Shown: piece by piece, positions 24,001 to 36,865 of the stretch
How positions within the stretch are numbered: the stretch's first letter is position 1
How the letters are laid out: the number at the start of each line of letters is the position of its first letter
NCBI GenBank assembly: GCA_973895155.1
Contig: OZ316891.1
Location: forward strand, 16,492,001-16,556,000
DNA: 64,000 nt
Direction: 5' to 3'
Origin: Marsupella aquatica
Taxonomy: Eukaryota > Marchantiophyta
Notes under the pieces: model-generated
Databases searched by the model: none
What the model was told of the DNA's origin: nothing
What the model saw: the letters and a program-made list of their open reading frames with translations, nothing else
Program-made: the position numbers and the translations under genes

Positions 24001-26324
24001 AGTAACATGTTATGATTCCCACTACCTCTGGAAGAAACAATCCAGGGAAAATATACAGTAACACAGTTGAAAGCTTTGAGAGCTCTGGCAGCTAATCAAA
24101 TTCCCTGTAAGAATTCAACCATTCAAGTGTGAATGGATACGTCAGATCACACATCTGATCAATCGGGAATGAGCAATAAAAATTTGCTTCAAGACCTACA
24201 CAGAATGTGACCGAATAAATCAATAAACCATAAGTCATTTTTATGACTCTCGCATGCCCAGGAGAGTTTACTTGCAACATCTCTTCCAGCATTCCCAAAC
24301 AATGCGAGAATAAATATTTGAACGTTAATCACATTAATATTAGCATTTACTGGACACAGAATGGAACGTACGAGGACCACTTTCCAGTTCTACAAAAGTC
24401 AATTGGAGCCTGTCGGATATATGCATGCATACTGGCACAATTGACACGATTACTTATTTCAGATTCATACCTCATCAGGACCCAAATCCTCTGCAGCCCA
24501 GTCCACACCAGCTCTTTTATAAATAGGTACTGGTGACCGTTTTGAAGATGGTTCTAGACGAGTGTACACTGCCTTCCCTATTTTTGCAACATCCATTTGT
24601 AGCAGCTCCTCTGCTTCTTTCGAGCCGAGACGGACAATGACGCCTTTTTTCCTCGAGCTATCTCTGGCAATCTCGGACAAAATTTCCACTTGGTCACGAT
24701 CTTCGTCTGGCACGTCATGGGATAGCATGTGCTGCATTTTATGAATACTCGGCTCCAGGTTCTTCTGCGGTATCAAGTTTTGTACGTTCCCTACTCCTAC
24801 ACCTGTATCTTTGCTCCCGTCTGAAGCTTGTAACTTCATATCCGAACTTGACTCAGTTTTAAACATTTCTGGTAGCTGGACAAATTGAATTCGAGTACTG
24901 GAAGTACCATGCAGAAATCCTGATTCATCGGAAATTCTCCCATCTTGTTGTAAATCTGTCTCCGGGGTAACCTTAGCATCTACATGCCAAGACAGTCTTT
25001 CATTGACAGCAGATCGGAGGTTACCCTGGTCGCGCTCATCAATCTGCTCATATACTTCAAACTTGTCATCTGACTGTTCTCTCGGCGACATACCTCGTAT
25101 CCCAGATCCAACCCCGCAAGTACCCTTTAAATCGTTATCTTGAGTAAACCTGCCATCTAAGAACATATCATCCTCTTCCAAGTCAGGTCTAGTGCGTCCA
25201 CGTACTCCGCAACCATCTAGAAACGTAGTTGTGGCTGACTGAGCATTGAGCCCCTGTTCGCCTGTCCCAAAGTCATACTCGGCGTCATCAAGATCTGGTC
25301 TTCCTGTGCCCCTCACTTGCATAGTGTTCCTTGGTAAACAGTCCAATTTCGGCCGATCGCTCAGATCAGCGTATTCAACACCATTATCTTCATCTGTGGC
25401 CGTTGGGGTATCCACTTGAATGCCATCGGCATCATGCTTTTTCACGTCGACCCAAAGACCTGCAGAGCAATCTATTTCAACTTCATGCTCGCGCAAAAAC
25501 TCCCTCAAGTCGTCGCCCCCAAAGAGTGCTGCATGTTCAGGATTTGACGAGAGCCAGTCTTGATTGTCACGGTCTTTGGTAACCTCTTGACAAAAAATTG
25601 ATTGAGTCGTCTCGTGACAATAACTACCATCAATTTCTGATTCACTCCCATCTAGTGACCTGTAATCGGATTTCTCATTCGTATCATTTGATCCGTTCTC
25701 AAAGAAAACATTTCTTTTGTAGGTTTCCTTCATTCTTTGCGACTTAAACTTGCTGCGATCTTCGATTGACAGCAGCGGGTAACTTTCCTCGATAAAAAAA
25801 GAGAGGGATTCATCCTTATATTTGTTTCTATCGTTCCAAAGTTTCGTACTTTCAAAGTCAACGGTATTTTGCTTCCGTTCCACTCGAACAGATGAGCTGG
25901 GGCTTACATTCCTCAATGTAAAACTGCTGCTTTTGACAGAATTTCCACCTTTTTCAACTACTGACCCGACAGATGTGACTGCGGTCTTATGATTACCTCC
26001 TGCATCATTATTGGCCACTCTAAACCCATCATCGTTCGCAAATTCGCTTCCCCTAAGTTCGTTCTCGAGAACAGTAGTGATATTGTGTCCATGCACAGCG
26101 TCACTCGTGCTGTTGGGATCATTAACACCTGATGCACTTCTTTCAGAACTTTCAGATGGTAGGCTCATCGGCATTAAACCACTTGGGTTTCTTGATTCTG
26201 CTTCCTCAAGCTGCTTGGTCCTTCCTTCACTCACAGATGACGTTCCACTGTTCTCTGAGAAGAAGCCCTCCTGAGATAAACAGCACCAACCTAAACTAGG
26301 CTCTGAAGTCTGCTGCTTTAGCAT
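21051..26324 (-). CDS. PX domain / Rubicon-homology (DUF4206) protein, five coding exons
   Basis: This is the only intact host gene. Coding exons on the minus strand are 26324-24471, 23816-22683, 22493-22268, 21712-21570 and 21428-21051. All have GT/AG borders and phases that fit, giving about 1244 aa. The first ~620 residues are disordered and acidic. Exon 2 carries a PX domain ('YRIKVYGGGYDWESHRRYRDFVALHNQLLQLF', roughly residues 720-830) that should bind phosphatidylinositol 3-phosphate on endosomes. From about residue 890 lies the Cys-rich Rubicon-homology region: 'CAGCYKHL', 'CEYSGQIFCSTCH', 'GSRRYLLESNDFFALRDLADLSKGAFA', 'CSACRELGEACWAG', 'CQSCHSPYHKGC'. Family knowledge points to endosome/autophagy trafficking through Rab7-type partners. 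The start is the first ATG after an in-frame TGA; an upstream 5' UTR exon is possible. Confidence 0.88.
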
Positions 26325-28115
26325 GCTCACTCCTCAGCAGAAGCCTCTTTCTGCTGGTGCCAATCACGTGTTTACAAAATCAAAATCTTCTCCAAATTGA
26401 CAAGCGGACTAAAGCAAGTGATAATTCATTGAGTTGATCCAAAACTCGTCAGTATTCCCGTTTTAATCACCTCCTCAGTCTTCGTAGGGCCCTCAGAACG
26501 AAACAAGATCTGATCGACAGCCCTGGCCACAGCTAGTACCCAGACCTAATCAAAATTTGCGTTGATCAAGCTGGCCAGACAGAAGGGCTCCGTTGTCGTG
26601 ATGAAGACCGAAAGAGCGCCGTTCCAATTGCCTAAAACATATGGAAAATTTTACCGGTAGTCCAAAAAAACCAGCCGTTTAGGCGTCCATCCTCCCTTCC
26701 GACTCCATGGGGATGCTTCTACCATAAACTCAGAATAGTCGTAATCCAGTAGCCACAAGCTTCCCTCCTCCATCAAAAGCTATTTCACCACCTTTTCTGG
26801 AAGACTTCTTAGGGAATTCCTCAACTTTTACTTTCGCACACGCCCTTCGGGTTAACGGTTACGGGATGTGTTAGATGGGACCAGCACCGCTGAAACAGCC
26901 ATTTCGTCCCAACCTTGAGTCCCAAGGCGGAATACGGCCAGAGTAACAGGTCATGTACAAAAGTAGTGAATTAAATACCTTGCTTCGGATCCGACAAGCA
27001 GAGAAGAGTTGGACTAGACTTATCCGCAGTACATCATCATGATTCTAGAGTGAAGACGATGATACCGCTCTCTCTCATTCTCCTAAACGCCCTTCAGACC
27101 TAAACTCCTGTCTAAGCCTCACCTTTGCAACTCTGTTTAGGTTGACTAGACATGAAATCTAACAGCTACTTTCCATCCCCGGCGTGATACGGTAGCGGCC
27201 GTTGTCACGCCATTCCCAAAGCTGCTCAGAATTTGGATCCCACGGCTCGGCCTCAGCTGAACCCTACAGAATCACGAATTCGCAGGCGAAAGAGATACCG
27301 TAGTAGACCGTCTGTCAACTTCTATCAAGTTATTTCCTTTAGAGCCGACACTAGAACCAGCCCAGACGGCAGACTTGCGCAGTCTCTCTCCTGGTTACTC
27401 TGCCTTGTGATTCGGTCCTCCAGTGATCGTCAATGACAACTTTGACTGAATTGTCTTACAGATCGCTGGAGCCTTAATCTACAGAGAAAATAAATCTTTC
27501 TCCCCTCAAGAGATTGATGGGTAAAATTTTAATAGGGCTCAGCATCCTTCTACCCTGCAAATCAGTCCCCGAGCATAATATGAATCATTCAACTCTGCGG
27601 CTCCACATAGGTTCCGAGAAAATCAAAACCGAGGCTACTTTTGGCTGAAATATGTTTTTGGCTTTGCGATGGGGGCCCAAAAAAGGCCTCCCAAATACTT
27701 TGTCAAAAATAATACTAATACTAGAACTGCTATACTGGATTACAATACAAGACTTTACATTCCCACTGGTCCGCTATATTGAGAGGTCCGGCAGCATTTG
27801 GCCGGGATGCCACCGATATACTCCCCCACTGGCACCCGTAGCCCTAATCCTATCGGCCCGGTCCCGCCTTTTTCACCTCTTGCCACAGCACTGCGACAGT
27901 GCAGAAGCTCCAAAGTTGCACAACATCCAGTTGCAATGGCCCAGATTACCTAGTCCTGCCTCCATCCAACGGTTTCAGTCATTGCTGTTCCCACCATGGT
28001 CCGGCGTTGCAAGGACCTCGTGACTCCAATCCTGCAATAGAGTTTCCCTTGCTTCTGCACTGTCGCATCGCACGAGCTTCTGCATGTTGTCGAGCTCGAG
28101 CGGTCCTTGGCAAAG
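26325..28115. promoter_or_regulatory. Upstream region of the PX/Rubicon-like gene
   Basis: No convincing coding sequence is seen. It should hold the promoter and 5' UTR of the minus-strand gene, but I found no clear TATA or intron border. A perfect 16-bp inverted repeat lies at 27893-27908 and 28051-28066 near its far end. Confidence 0.4.
27893..28066. repeat. 16-bp perfect inverted repeat with 142-nt loop
   Basis: GCGACAGTGCAGAAGC at 27893-27908 is matched by its exact reverse complement at 28051-28066. It ends 50 bp before the Harbinger ORF1 start. It could be a remnant of terminal inverted repeats of a small element, or a hairpin. Confidence 0.6.
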
Positions 28116-30420
28116 ATGGCAACAAATAGTGCTCGTGGGCAAAAAAAATTGTCTGCAGAGTTGAAACAATTGTCTATGTCGTGAGTGAACATAGGACAGG
28201 ATCCTATTGTGGGTGCAGGGCAAAAAAATCAAGCTTTTGGGGATCGTGTCGCTGGAAACTACAATCAACACAGGCCGAGAGCTACCCAAGAGAGAGGCTC
28301 AAGATCATTGGAGAGCAAATGGGGAGATTTGAAGCATGACAGTGCAAAGTTTTCGGGTTCGTATGCCAATGTAGAAGATCTTAGGATTTCTGGTTCCAAT
28401 CAGGAAGATACTTTGCAGAAGGCAAAAGAGCATTATCAGGCACAACATCCGAAGCTCGGGGGGTTGACTATCAAAAATCTTAGGAATCACGTGCGATCCA
28501 AAATATGTATTTTTCATAGAAATTAGCTAAATTTTTAAAAAGCGTAGGAAGCAAAAGAAGGTATTATAGACCAATATTTATAGAATATTCTCTAATATAT
28601 ACCTTTTATAAAGTAAAATAGGTCATTAATATTGAAAATAGAGAATGTTTTTGGCATATTCCCATTATAAAATAGGTGTGTTTATATTAGGCTAGGATCG
28701 CACATGGTACCCCAAAATATACACTAAGTTAACCCCCCGAGATTCGAAGGGGAAGGATTTTGCTTTCATGGATTGCTGGTACTAGTTGAAAGATTGCCCA
28801 CGTTTCTCCCATTCTATAGAAGACATGGAAGATAAATGAAAGGGCAAGAAGGCAAAAGGAAAGGGCTCCGATCCGCAGCAGATAAGGGGAAGGCATCGCC
28901 TACGGACAAGGAGAATGTACCCCCACCCCCTATTCGCCTACACAAATCATAAACCCAAACTATTGTGATAATAGTGCTGCTGGGGAATTTAGCAGCGATG
29001 GACAACCCATGGGCAACAAGGCTGCCCAAAAGCTGAAGAGTGAGGAGTCTGCTTTTCAGATTGCAGCTTACACCCAAAGGGATATGGCAATGACCAATTC
29101 AAAATGTTTTCAGAACCTACTCCAGGATCATAGCATTCACAATTTGTTCTCCATGAGGGCAGCAGAAGTGGATGATGATTGCAAAGATTCTTTCAAGCAA
29201 TGGAGAGCTTGGGAGCTTCAGAAATTTGATCAAGGTTGCATATGAAAAGGAGTCGGCAGATATTCAGGGCGCCACACATACTCCAGCCAGAGCTTCTCAA
29301 AGTGTACCAGTGCCTGTGGAGGTGCCAATTCCAGATGAGGTCCCCGGCCAAGAGCCAATTGGACCAGTGCATACACCTCCTGCAATGATTCCAGAAGACC
29401 TACATTTTGTGGGTGTTGATACAAGTTTTACTCTTTGATCCCAATAGACCACATGTGTACGAAGACCTGGCGTAGTATGAATTGGGTTTTGCAATAGTGC
29501 AATTCGGGTTTTGCAATAGTGCTACTCTTTTGGAGTTTGTAAAAGAAAATTTGTTTTCTTTTCGAGGCAGAGTTTCATCTTTTACTCCTACCGGAGATGT
29601 TTTGTACAGAGGATTCCTCTGGTATGTATTAATGAGAAGCATGTGTGTTCTCATGAACTCTTTTAATTAATAAATGGCGATGCATCCATTCTTTCATTTC
29701 TCCAGTGTCGAATACATTGAAAAGCCCTTGCAAAACATGAACCAGCGACAGACCATGAAAGAGAGACAATGACATTCTTGAAATCTCCTCCTGCGGTACA
29801 ACAACGACTACATACAACATTGGCCCCGACCCTCACAAAAATTCTACAAGAATCTGGCTGCAAGTGTTTGCTTGCAGTTTGTTTTGCCTCACGTCAATTC
29901 GTGTTTGCTCTTGTAATCTTTGTCTACCGCCTTGTCAAGCTTTGCTTTGTATCATTACCATCACTTTGCAAAGTTTAGGGAAGCATGCCTGCAAAGGAGA
30001 GTGCGAGAGGATCTTTCGTGCCTGGCCTTGCTGATGATGCTGCTGCCAATCATTCAAATGGTTCACTTCCTATATTGAAATCTTGTGAGGGAATACGTAA
30101 TGGAGTTGGTCCAACAGAACCTAATCATGCGCTAGCAATCGCAATTCCACAAACCTCATCAACAATTCATGAGGAAGACGTCATGAAGCAATGGAGGGCT
30201 TCAATTTCCAAGCAACTCACAACTGAGGAGGATGCCAGACGTGAACATGCAGAGCAAAGATACAAGCAATGGGAAGCAAAGGTTGAGAGGAAGCAACAAT
30301 AGAGAGAATTGGCTCGGGAGGAACAGAATGAAGATGAAGGGAATTCCAATGATGAGCGATGGTATGGTGGATATATCTGGAAGTGGCCGAAGGATTGAGT
30401 AATCCATAATGTAGATTGTG
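28116..30420 (+). pseudogene. PIF/Harbinger ORF1 (Myb/trihelix-like) protein
   Basis: ATG 28116 opens a frame with 'IGQDPIVGAGQKNQAFGDRVAGNYNQHRP' and 'SLESKWGDLKHDSAKFSGSYA', the Myb-like DNA-binding region of plant Harbinger ORF1 proteins. An in-frame TGA lies in 'LSMS*VNIG'. After an apparent intron, coding resumes near 28755 ('FMDCWYQLKDCPRFSHS') and at 29009-29245 ('PMGNKAAQKLKSEES'). Related tail-like sequence ('KQWEAKVERKQQ') ends near 30400. ORF1 normally partners the transposase for DNA binding. Here it runs toward the minus-strand transposase. It is decayed. Confidence 0.7.
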
Positions 30421-30755
30421 TATTTACACTTGTGGGCAGTGAGCAGAGATTTTTGCAAAGTTGTGTCTACTGCACTCTGCAATAGTCTTAGTCAGGTGGA
30501 ATGTCGATTTTACAGCTTGGCTTTGACCTCTAGCACTGACTTTGTTCAGCATTGTGTAAGTGAGAATACAGGAATTTTATTTTATTTAGAGAGGTAGTGA
30601 AAAATCCAATTCCGTAGCAAACAATCGGGCAGACAATTTTGTTGTACATAATGCCACTTTTGTAGGCAGTCAATTTGAAGGAGCACGAATGGTGCAAGTT
30701 TCAGTTGAAGTTTTATGTTTTAACACATTTGTACATGTATGTCTTGGCCTAGTTT

Positions 30756-32480
30756 CTAAACTTGACTGACATAATCAAATCTATGACCTTTGCCTTTCAG
30801 ATTCCACAAGTGCTCCACTATACCATTTTGTAGCATGTAATGTGTCTCTGAATCATGGATTGTTTGGGTAGCTGCCATATATTGTTTCCACTCAAAAGTC
30901 GGAAGTAGGGTTCCATGGCTCCCTGCCCCTGGCCTTTGGTCCCAATTTTGAGGTAGCTTTTCATCTCCTTTGTCCTCAACAATCATGAACATTATGTAAA
31001 ATAACACATGCTATGCATATGTCTTTGATCACATCACTGCAATGAATTTGTGCAAGATTCCAAATAATTGCAAATCTTGCTTGAAGAACTCCAAATGCTC
31101 TCTCGACATCCTTCCTTGCTCCTTCTTGACATTTTGCAAACCACTTCCTAGCCTCTCCTTGTGGCAATGCAATAGTTTTAACAAAAATTGACCATTCTGG
31201 ATAGATCCCGCCCTTTTTTTATCTGGAACTTTTTTGGTCCTTTTCAAGTAAAACCCGTGAAAACCCACGGGAAGGCGGCCAAAACATCCAAAACAACATC
31301 CAAAAGGCCAAACAACCAAAGTTGAGGCCCCATGGGGCAGAGCCGGAAAGGAGCACAAAGCACATGAGTGCTTGTGGGAGTGACAAAGCCAGGGCAGAAC
31401 TCTAACATCTAAAGGCCTTGTAAGTCACCAGACCACAAACCGATCCACAGTGGAAGGCCACTACCATCTAAAGAGTTGTTGTCAAGAAAGTGAATAGGCA
31501 AAATAGAAAAGCGTCAGCTGAATGAACAGGTCTAGAGAGCCAGAGCTCACTTCTAAGCCTAATAGAGCCACTGCCTTCCCCTAGTAAGTGCCCAGTGAAA
31601 AAAAAGACACATCACCATGTCGCGAAGGCATCCTTCCTTCCTAGCCACCGCCTTCTCTCACTGAGCAAAGCTTCCTTGGCCTGGAGGAGCCGCGCGTGCT
31701 TGCGGCAGGGGCCATAAGTTTCACATAGCCCATGGATGTTGTCCGCCATCTCAGAGAGGACTAGATTAAAATTGAAGGAGCGTCATATTAGGGGATTGAA
31801 AATTTGTTCATTTCTGGCAGTCCACAAAGTCCACAGGGCCTGATAGACCATGAAGGCCACGATTGTGTGCGTAAAGTTGGGTCCTTTGAAAGAACCAAGC
31901 AGTTGCATAATATCCGCAGGAGGCCAGAGAATGATACCCGGAAAAGACTGAGACACCAAACTCCAGCATTTACGTGCAAATTGACATTTAAAGAAGAGGT
32001 GAGGGATAGATTCCAGTTCCGTAGAGCAGATTTGGCACATACCATTGCTCTTCCCGATTCTAAGAGTCCATGTGCCTGTGAAAAGACCTTGTGCAAGTAT
32101 CCTCCATACAAAGGTGCAGGATTTCAGAGGTAAATCCGAAGTCCATAGTGACAGCCATAGGTTATTCCCGCCTTTGAGGAGGTAGTATCTATTATACTCT
32201 ACTCCATTCACTTTGAATTTGCGGTGAGTCATTTGCTTCACTTATGAGCATATTTTTGACCAAGGGTGATTTTTCCAGTACATTGAGGTCGTTGTTGCAT
32301 CCAGGAAGTCCAAAATATGCATGCCAAAACCACAATGACTTATCTGCTACTACTTCTAAATCAATTGATTTCTCCCTGTCTTTGTTTGTGAAAAGGCCTT
32401 GCCAAGCAACAAGACAATTTTTCCATGATCTATAGTGCATGCAATCTAAAGAGCCAAACCACTAGTAGAAACCGCCCCAT
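30756..32480 (-). pseudogene. PIF/Harbinger transposase, split by a LINE fragment
   Basis: The nuclease core is recognisable on the minus strand: 'GSLDCMHYRSWKNCLVAWQG' (first Asp, about 32450), 'FGLPGCNNDLNVLEKS' (second Asp, about 32290), 'VNGVEYNRYYLL' then, after the insertion, 'GIYPEWSIFVKTIALPQGEARKW' and 'RKDVERAFGVLQARFAII' (catalytic Glu, about 31110). The C-terminus continues to about 30756. A one-base shift lies near 32240 and a 0.95-kb LINE piece interrupts the frame at 31214-32165. All three DDE residues are present, but the gene is broken and the N-terminal part is missing or unrecognised. Confidence 0.85.
31214..32165 (-). mobile_element. 5'-truncated LINE (zf-RVT end and 3' UTR)
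   Basis: The minus-strand frame from about 32160 to 31783 encodes the LINE C-terminal region with the zf-RVT motif 'CQICSTELESIPHLFFKC' and 'VYQALWTLWTARN', followed by a 3' UTR and an A-tail (T run on plus strand at 31212-31220). Flanking TCCCGCC(C)TTT at 31206 and 32166 is the likely target duplication. Removing the insert rejoins the Harbinger motif 'YYLLKGG|IYPEW'. Confidence 0.85.
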
Positions 32481-33282
32481 TTCGTGACCAGACCACTTAT
32501 GATAGGCTTGACCGCAATAGTGGGCTTTTCGCACATCAATCTTAATTATGTGACAATATAGGACTTATAAGTTTTTATTAAGTCAATATAAGACGACCCC
32601 ACAAATCAAAGTTTTTATTTTATGGTCTATGTCGTATTCGAATGACCAATGAGTCATTCTTAGTCCCACAATAATGGGCGGGAATGAAGCAATAGTCATT
32701 TTTGGTCGCAAAGTATATTTTTTCCCTATGATCCCTTCAACTACAAGCCAGTTACACAAAATACTCCCCCATTTTGCACCTTCCCTAAAACTAAGAAAAC
32801 CATCGACTTTTGTCACATTTTGCAACTTAGGGTTCATTGTCGTTGCCCTCATGTTAACGGTCATTCACACTGGTCATTGCATCTAAGTGCCTGTTAATGT
32901 TCTTGCACCATCATCAACTTTGTCCATTTGGCTCCCTTCAATTCACTCTTTTGTGGACTACATCTCTCGCAACCTCTATGTTTCTGGGAGGGAAACATGC
33001 ATTCTAATCTTTCTAGTTTTGTGTTTAGAGTTGGCACTATCACTTGTGTATAGTGCTTGCCTCTTGTTTTTGCTTGCACCCTATCATCTCGAGCTCTCGG
33101 TTGAGTGGAAAATGTGCTCCTTTGGGCGCTGTGGATGTAGACTACAGTGAAGTGTCTTCACTTAGCAGCATTATTAGCGAGGAATCACCGTTTCACTACT
33201 CCAACTGTTTGTGCGCATCCCCTTTCACCTGCAACTTTGACTGAGGAGCTAATCAAGCTTCCCTGATCTCGGAGTTGAACAA
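32481..33282. other. Unclassified sequence left of the gypsy-A solo LTR
   Basis: Short open frames on both strands show no recognisable family. The Harbinger left/N-terminal boundary should lie in or near this stretch, but I could not find terminal inverted repeats. The sequence is continuous with that starting at 38045 once the solo LTR is removed. Confidence 0.4.
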
Positions 33283-34781
33283 AGTGGTGGACCTAGCCAC
33301 CCAACGCCCTCACCAATTCTAGCACTCATGCCTAAGTGCCCTTGGTGCCCAAATGCCTCCACGGAATACCTCGAGCAAGCACCCTAGTGCCCCTCGCACC
33401 ACCAGCCGCCCCTCCCATACAAAGCTGCACTTGCTCTCCAACACGACCACTACTCAATGGTCCTCGCTGTCTGCACAAGCAACCAAGCGCCTCGGTAAGT
33501 AACCCTTCAGGATCTAGAACTTGCCAAGTCTAGCATCCTAACTCAAGCTCAACAGACATTGGTAAATAGGTCAGCAATAGGTCCTCCCGATACCATTAGC
33601 CAGAACCAGAACCCACGCCCACTATTCGTCCAAAACAGCTCCTTCCTTGGGCGCGGCCTGGGTTCCCCCTCGTACCTATCCATCACCAACTGACCGCCCT
33701 GACCCTAGGACATGCTCATGGCCCCGACTCTAGCAACCAACTCCCAATTCGCCTCACTGATGGTCTAGGGGCCGAACACTCTTGGAACTCAACCTTCGCA
33801 CCTACTTGGCCTTGCCTCCCCAACGCAAGCTCCCTTGGGAGACTGAACGCGGCTTGACTATTGTTTGGCAGGATTTGGCAAGCGGGCAAGTAAACACCCG
33901 TAAACCCCAAGAACTCATGGTTTTTCTAGACCCAGCTAAGCTTAGGAGGGCGCAGTCCTTCTCCAGAACTTTCTAATGCACCCAAGAAGTCCTCCAATGG
34001 ACTTCCCGTTGGGAAGATATCATCGTTTCTATTTGGCGGTTTCCCTTAGTGTCGCGACCACCGCGGCTCACGACTTCGGCTTGCCCTTAGCCCCCAGGGA
34101 GACACCACTCCCCTCATATATGCTTCTGGAGACCTGCCACCCCCGGACCAGCTTTGGTCCCTAAACATTTGGCCTCCAACCCGGATCCTATCGCGCATAA
34201 TGGGCGTGCCACCAACTGGCAACGCCCATAACTTGCTCGTTAGGCATCCGCAAGCGGAATGCCTTGGCCCATTGTCGCAAGGACAAGAAGTTAGGGGCTC
34301 CTTGGGTAAACTATGCGTTTCTGGCTGTGATTGGGATAGGCAACAAGCACTTTTCGGAGCAAACTCTCACTCCTTTATTTTTTTTACTTTTCTCTCAATG
34401 GTTACAATGGGTGCCCTCGAGTAAGCTTGCCTACAAGATTTTGGTAGCTGGCCCTACGGCGGGCCGCTACCTCTGACTTGTCAAGCAGAATTCCTCAAGT
34501 GACTATCTACTCAAAATCTGACGGAAAAACTCTCCTCCTTAGCTCACAAAACCAAAAGTTGACTAGCTACTCAACTAGTCCTAACAGCTCACAAGAAAAC
34601 TCGGGCCTGGACCAACAAGGCTCCAAGCTTGAGAATCCTCGCCTGGATCCAACACTCACACAAAACACCAAAACCGCCGCACAACAGTTGAATTCCGTAG
34701 AACGCAGCGGAACTCATAGATTGGAACACAACGAAACTCAATAGACAACCGCCAATCTCAATGAGCCGAGGCTCAAGTCTT

Positions 34782-35156
34782 CCTTGAAATTATTTTTTAT
34801 ACAAAATAATGGCGGCCGCAAAAAGCTCCACGGCCAGGGCAAGCAGACAGCCAAACAGGCCACAAACCAGGACCCCAATCAACAAGGGGACCAAAGCAAC
34901 AATGTGAAAACATGCACATGGGGGCCAAAGCAACAATGTGAAAAGGCCCAATACTATAACAGAAGCACTGAATGCAGGCCCCGCGGCAAGCAACTCATAA
35001 GCCAGATGTGATACGGCTGCAGCCGTGTCGTATCCAATTCCTAAAAAAGGCATCAATCCATGTTTTGGCTCTAAGGATGCGGGTACCTTTCCGGCCCAGA
35101 GGAAGCCCCCGGCTAGCTGCATAAAGGTTATTAGCCGTCTCCGAGAGAACCAGGCC
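34782..35156 (-). mobile_element. LINE 3' end inserted in the gypsy-B LTR
   Basis: This 375-bp insert is absent from the other gypsy-B LTR. CAAGTCTT flanks it (34774-34781 and 35157-35164). On the minus strand it ends in GGAGCTTTTTGCGGCCGCC...ATAAAAAATAATTT, like the other LINE 3' ends in the window. Confidence 0.75.
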
Positions 35157-35419
35157 CAAGTCTTAAGTAGCATCGGAAACCCAACCTTCCAGCCTGAGCC
35201 AACTGGCATCAGCGAGGCTCATCCAAACTCCAAGCCTGGTGACTCACCCAAACACCAAACCTCAATCCATCCAACCAAGCAGCCCCTTGACGCATGCACG
35301 CAACCGAACCCGAGAGGCCTCGCCCATCATCCCCTATAAAAGCCATTCCCGAGCCAAAATCTTTCGGCACGACATCCTCCCCTAGTAAACCTGAGCAGCC
35401 TCCGGTCTGCTCCAATCCA

Positions 35420-36865
35420 TCAGATTTCCTCTAAGTCTAAGTCTGAACTCGAGCCATGTGCCTCAACCACTTCCTCCTCAAGAAACTCAAATCCAATGTC
35501 TTCAGACTTGGCCTTAGGCACTCCACTTTCCAGAAACTCAAAATCCAACTCATCTAAATCAGAACTAGCCAAGACCCTTTTGAAACTCAAGTCCGTCGGA
35601 TGCGCCTGGACCTGCGCCTCGTCTTCAAATTCACTCAAGTCAGAACTTGAGTCCATTCCCTTCTCGGTCCTCCTCTTGAAGATCTTTACCCTTTTCCCTG
35701 CGTAAGGTACTTGGTGAACCGTTCCATCCAACTCCTGAATAGTGTAGGTCGCATTCGCATGAACAACAACCACCACATACGGACCTTGCCACCTCCGAGA
35801 AAACTTGTTCCGGCTCAAGTATTGCTCGTCCAACTTACTTTTGTAAATCAGAACCCAATCCCCTTTGTTAACCAAGACAGGCCTCAACCAATGAGTCCTG
35901 TCGAACCTGCCCTTGTTCCTTAACCTCGCCATCTTCAATTGCTTCCGAGCCACCTCAATCTTTGCAGGTAATAAGTTGAAGTGTTCGATCCTTTGAACCA
36001 GCAACTCCTCTCTCAAAACTTTATCTTTCCAACCAATCAGTTGCCAACTGCAAACATCTTCCTCGAGTGGCATCATCGGCAAGTGCCCAGTAAGTAGCTC
36101 AACCGGAACGTATCCAATCACTGAGCTACAAGTCATTCGATCCGCTAACAAAGCAAGTGGAAGAAGACTCGACCACCTGCCCAAGTCCCCATCACAAGAC
36201 TTAGCCAAAGCGCTCACAATCTAAATATGCTCCCTTTCAGATTTCCCATTGCCTTTCGGATTATAACTTGAAGTCAGCTTCAGTTTGATGTGGTATTGGT
36301 CGAAAAACTCTTGCGCCTCCTTGGACTGGTCGTAACCCGAAAACAAATCACCCATGGAATAGATCGCCTCCCAGCAAACTCCTCTGCAAACTGATCCACT
36401 AGGGGCCCAACTCCCACATTCCTGATGGTCACCTTATTCGGAGGTTGCATATCCTAAATGAACCTCAAGCTTCCATTTTTCTTCCTCACTGTAAATCATC
36501 GGTTTGAGTAGGGAGCATCAGACCTCTTGAGAATCCTAGCACTCAGCTGACTCAATGATGGTCCGCACCGTCAAACTCAACTCCTTCTCAACCAGCACCA
36601 TGAACTCTTTCATCGCCGTCCCTTCGTCCAACTTGTAGACAGCTGCTTCTGTCAAGTAAGACTTAAGGTAGCTTGTCATATTTCTCTCATCGAACTGCCC
36701 ATTCTCCTTCAGAACCTCTTGGAGACACCGAGTAGTCCTATTTGCTTCCCTGTTTGCCCTTTCCACCTCAAGCTCTTCCTTCCTTATGGTTCTCATCATC
36801 GACATGACGATGCTCAAAATCTGATCGACTTTGTCATAGTCACCCATCTCGTCCAATCGCCCCAA
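35420..36865 (-). pseudogene. Gypsy-B internal remnants: Gag start, RT piece, integrase C-terminus
   Basis: 36865-36536 encodes a Gag N-terminal piece (MGRLDEMGDYDKVDQILSIV...). About 36535-36330 has a reverse-transcriptase snippet ('TVRKKNGSLRFI', 'QPPNKVTIRN'). About 36310-35420 is the integrase C-terminal half ('SSYNPKGNGKSERE', 'VELLTGHLPMMP', 'RWQGPYVVV') with an acidic tail. Protease, most of RT, RNase H and the integrase core are deleted. Confidence 0.8.

Noticed and set aside
27950-28289. Minus-strand frame with Cys pairs (CCHLCQGPLEL) as a zinc-finger gene
   Set aside because: The plus strand encodes the Harbinger ORF1 start here, and the Cys spacing fits no family.
32887-33244. Hydrophobic plus-strand frame as a membrane protein
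   Set aside because: Short, AT-rich, without a supporting start or domain, and cut by the solo LTR.
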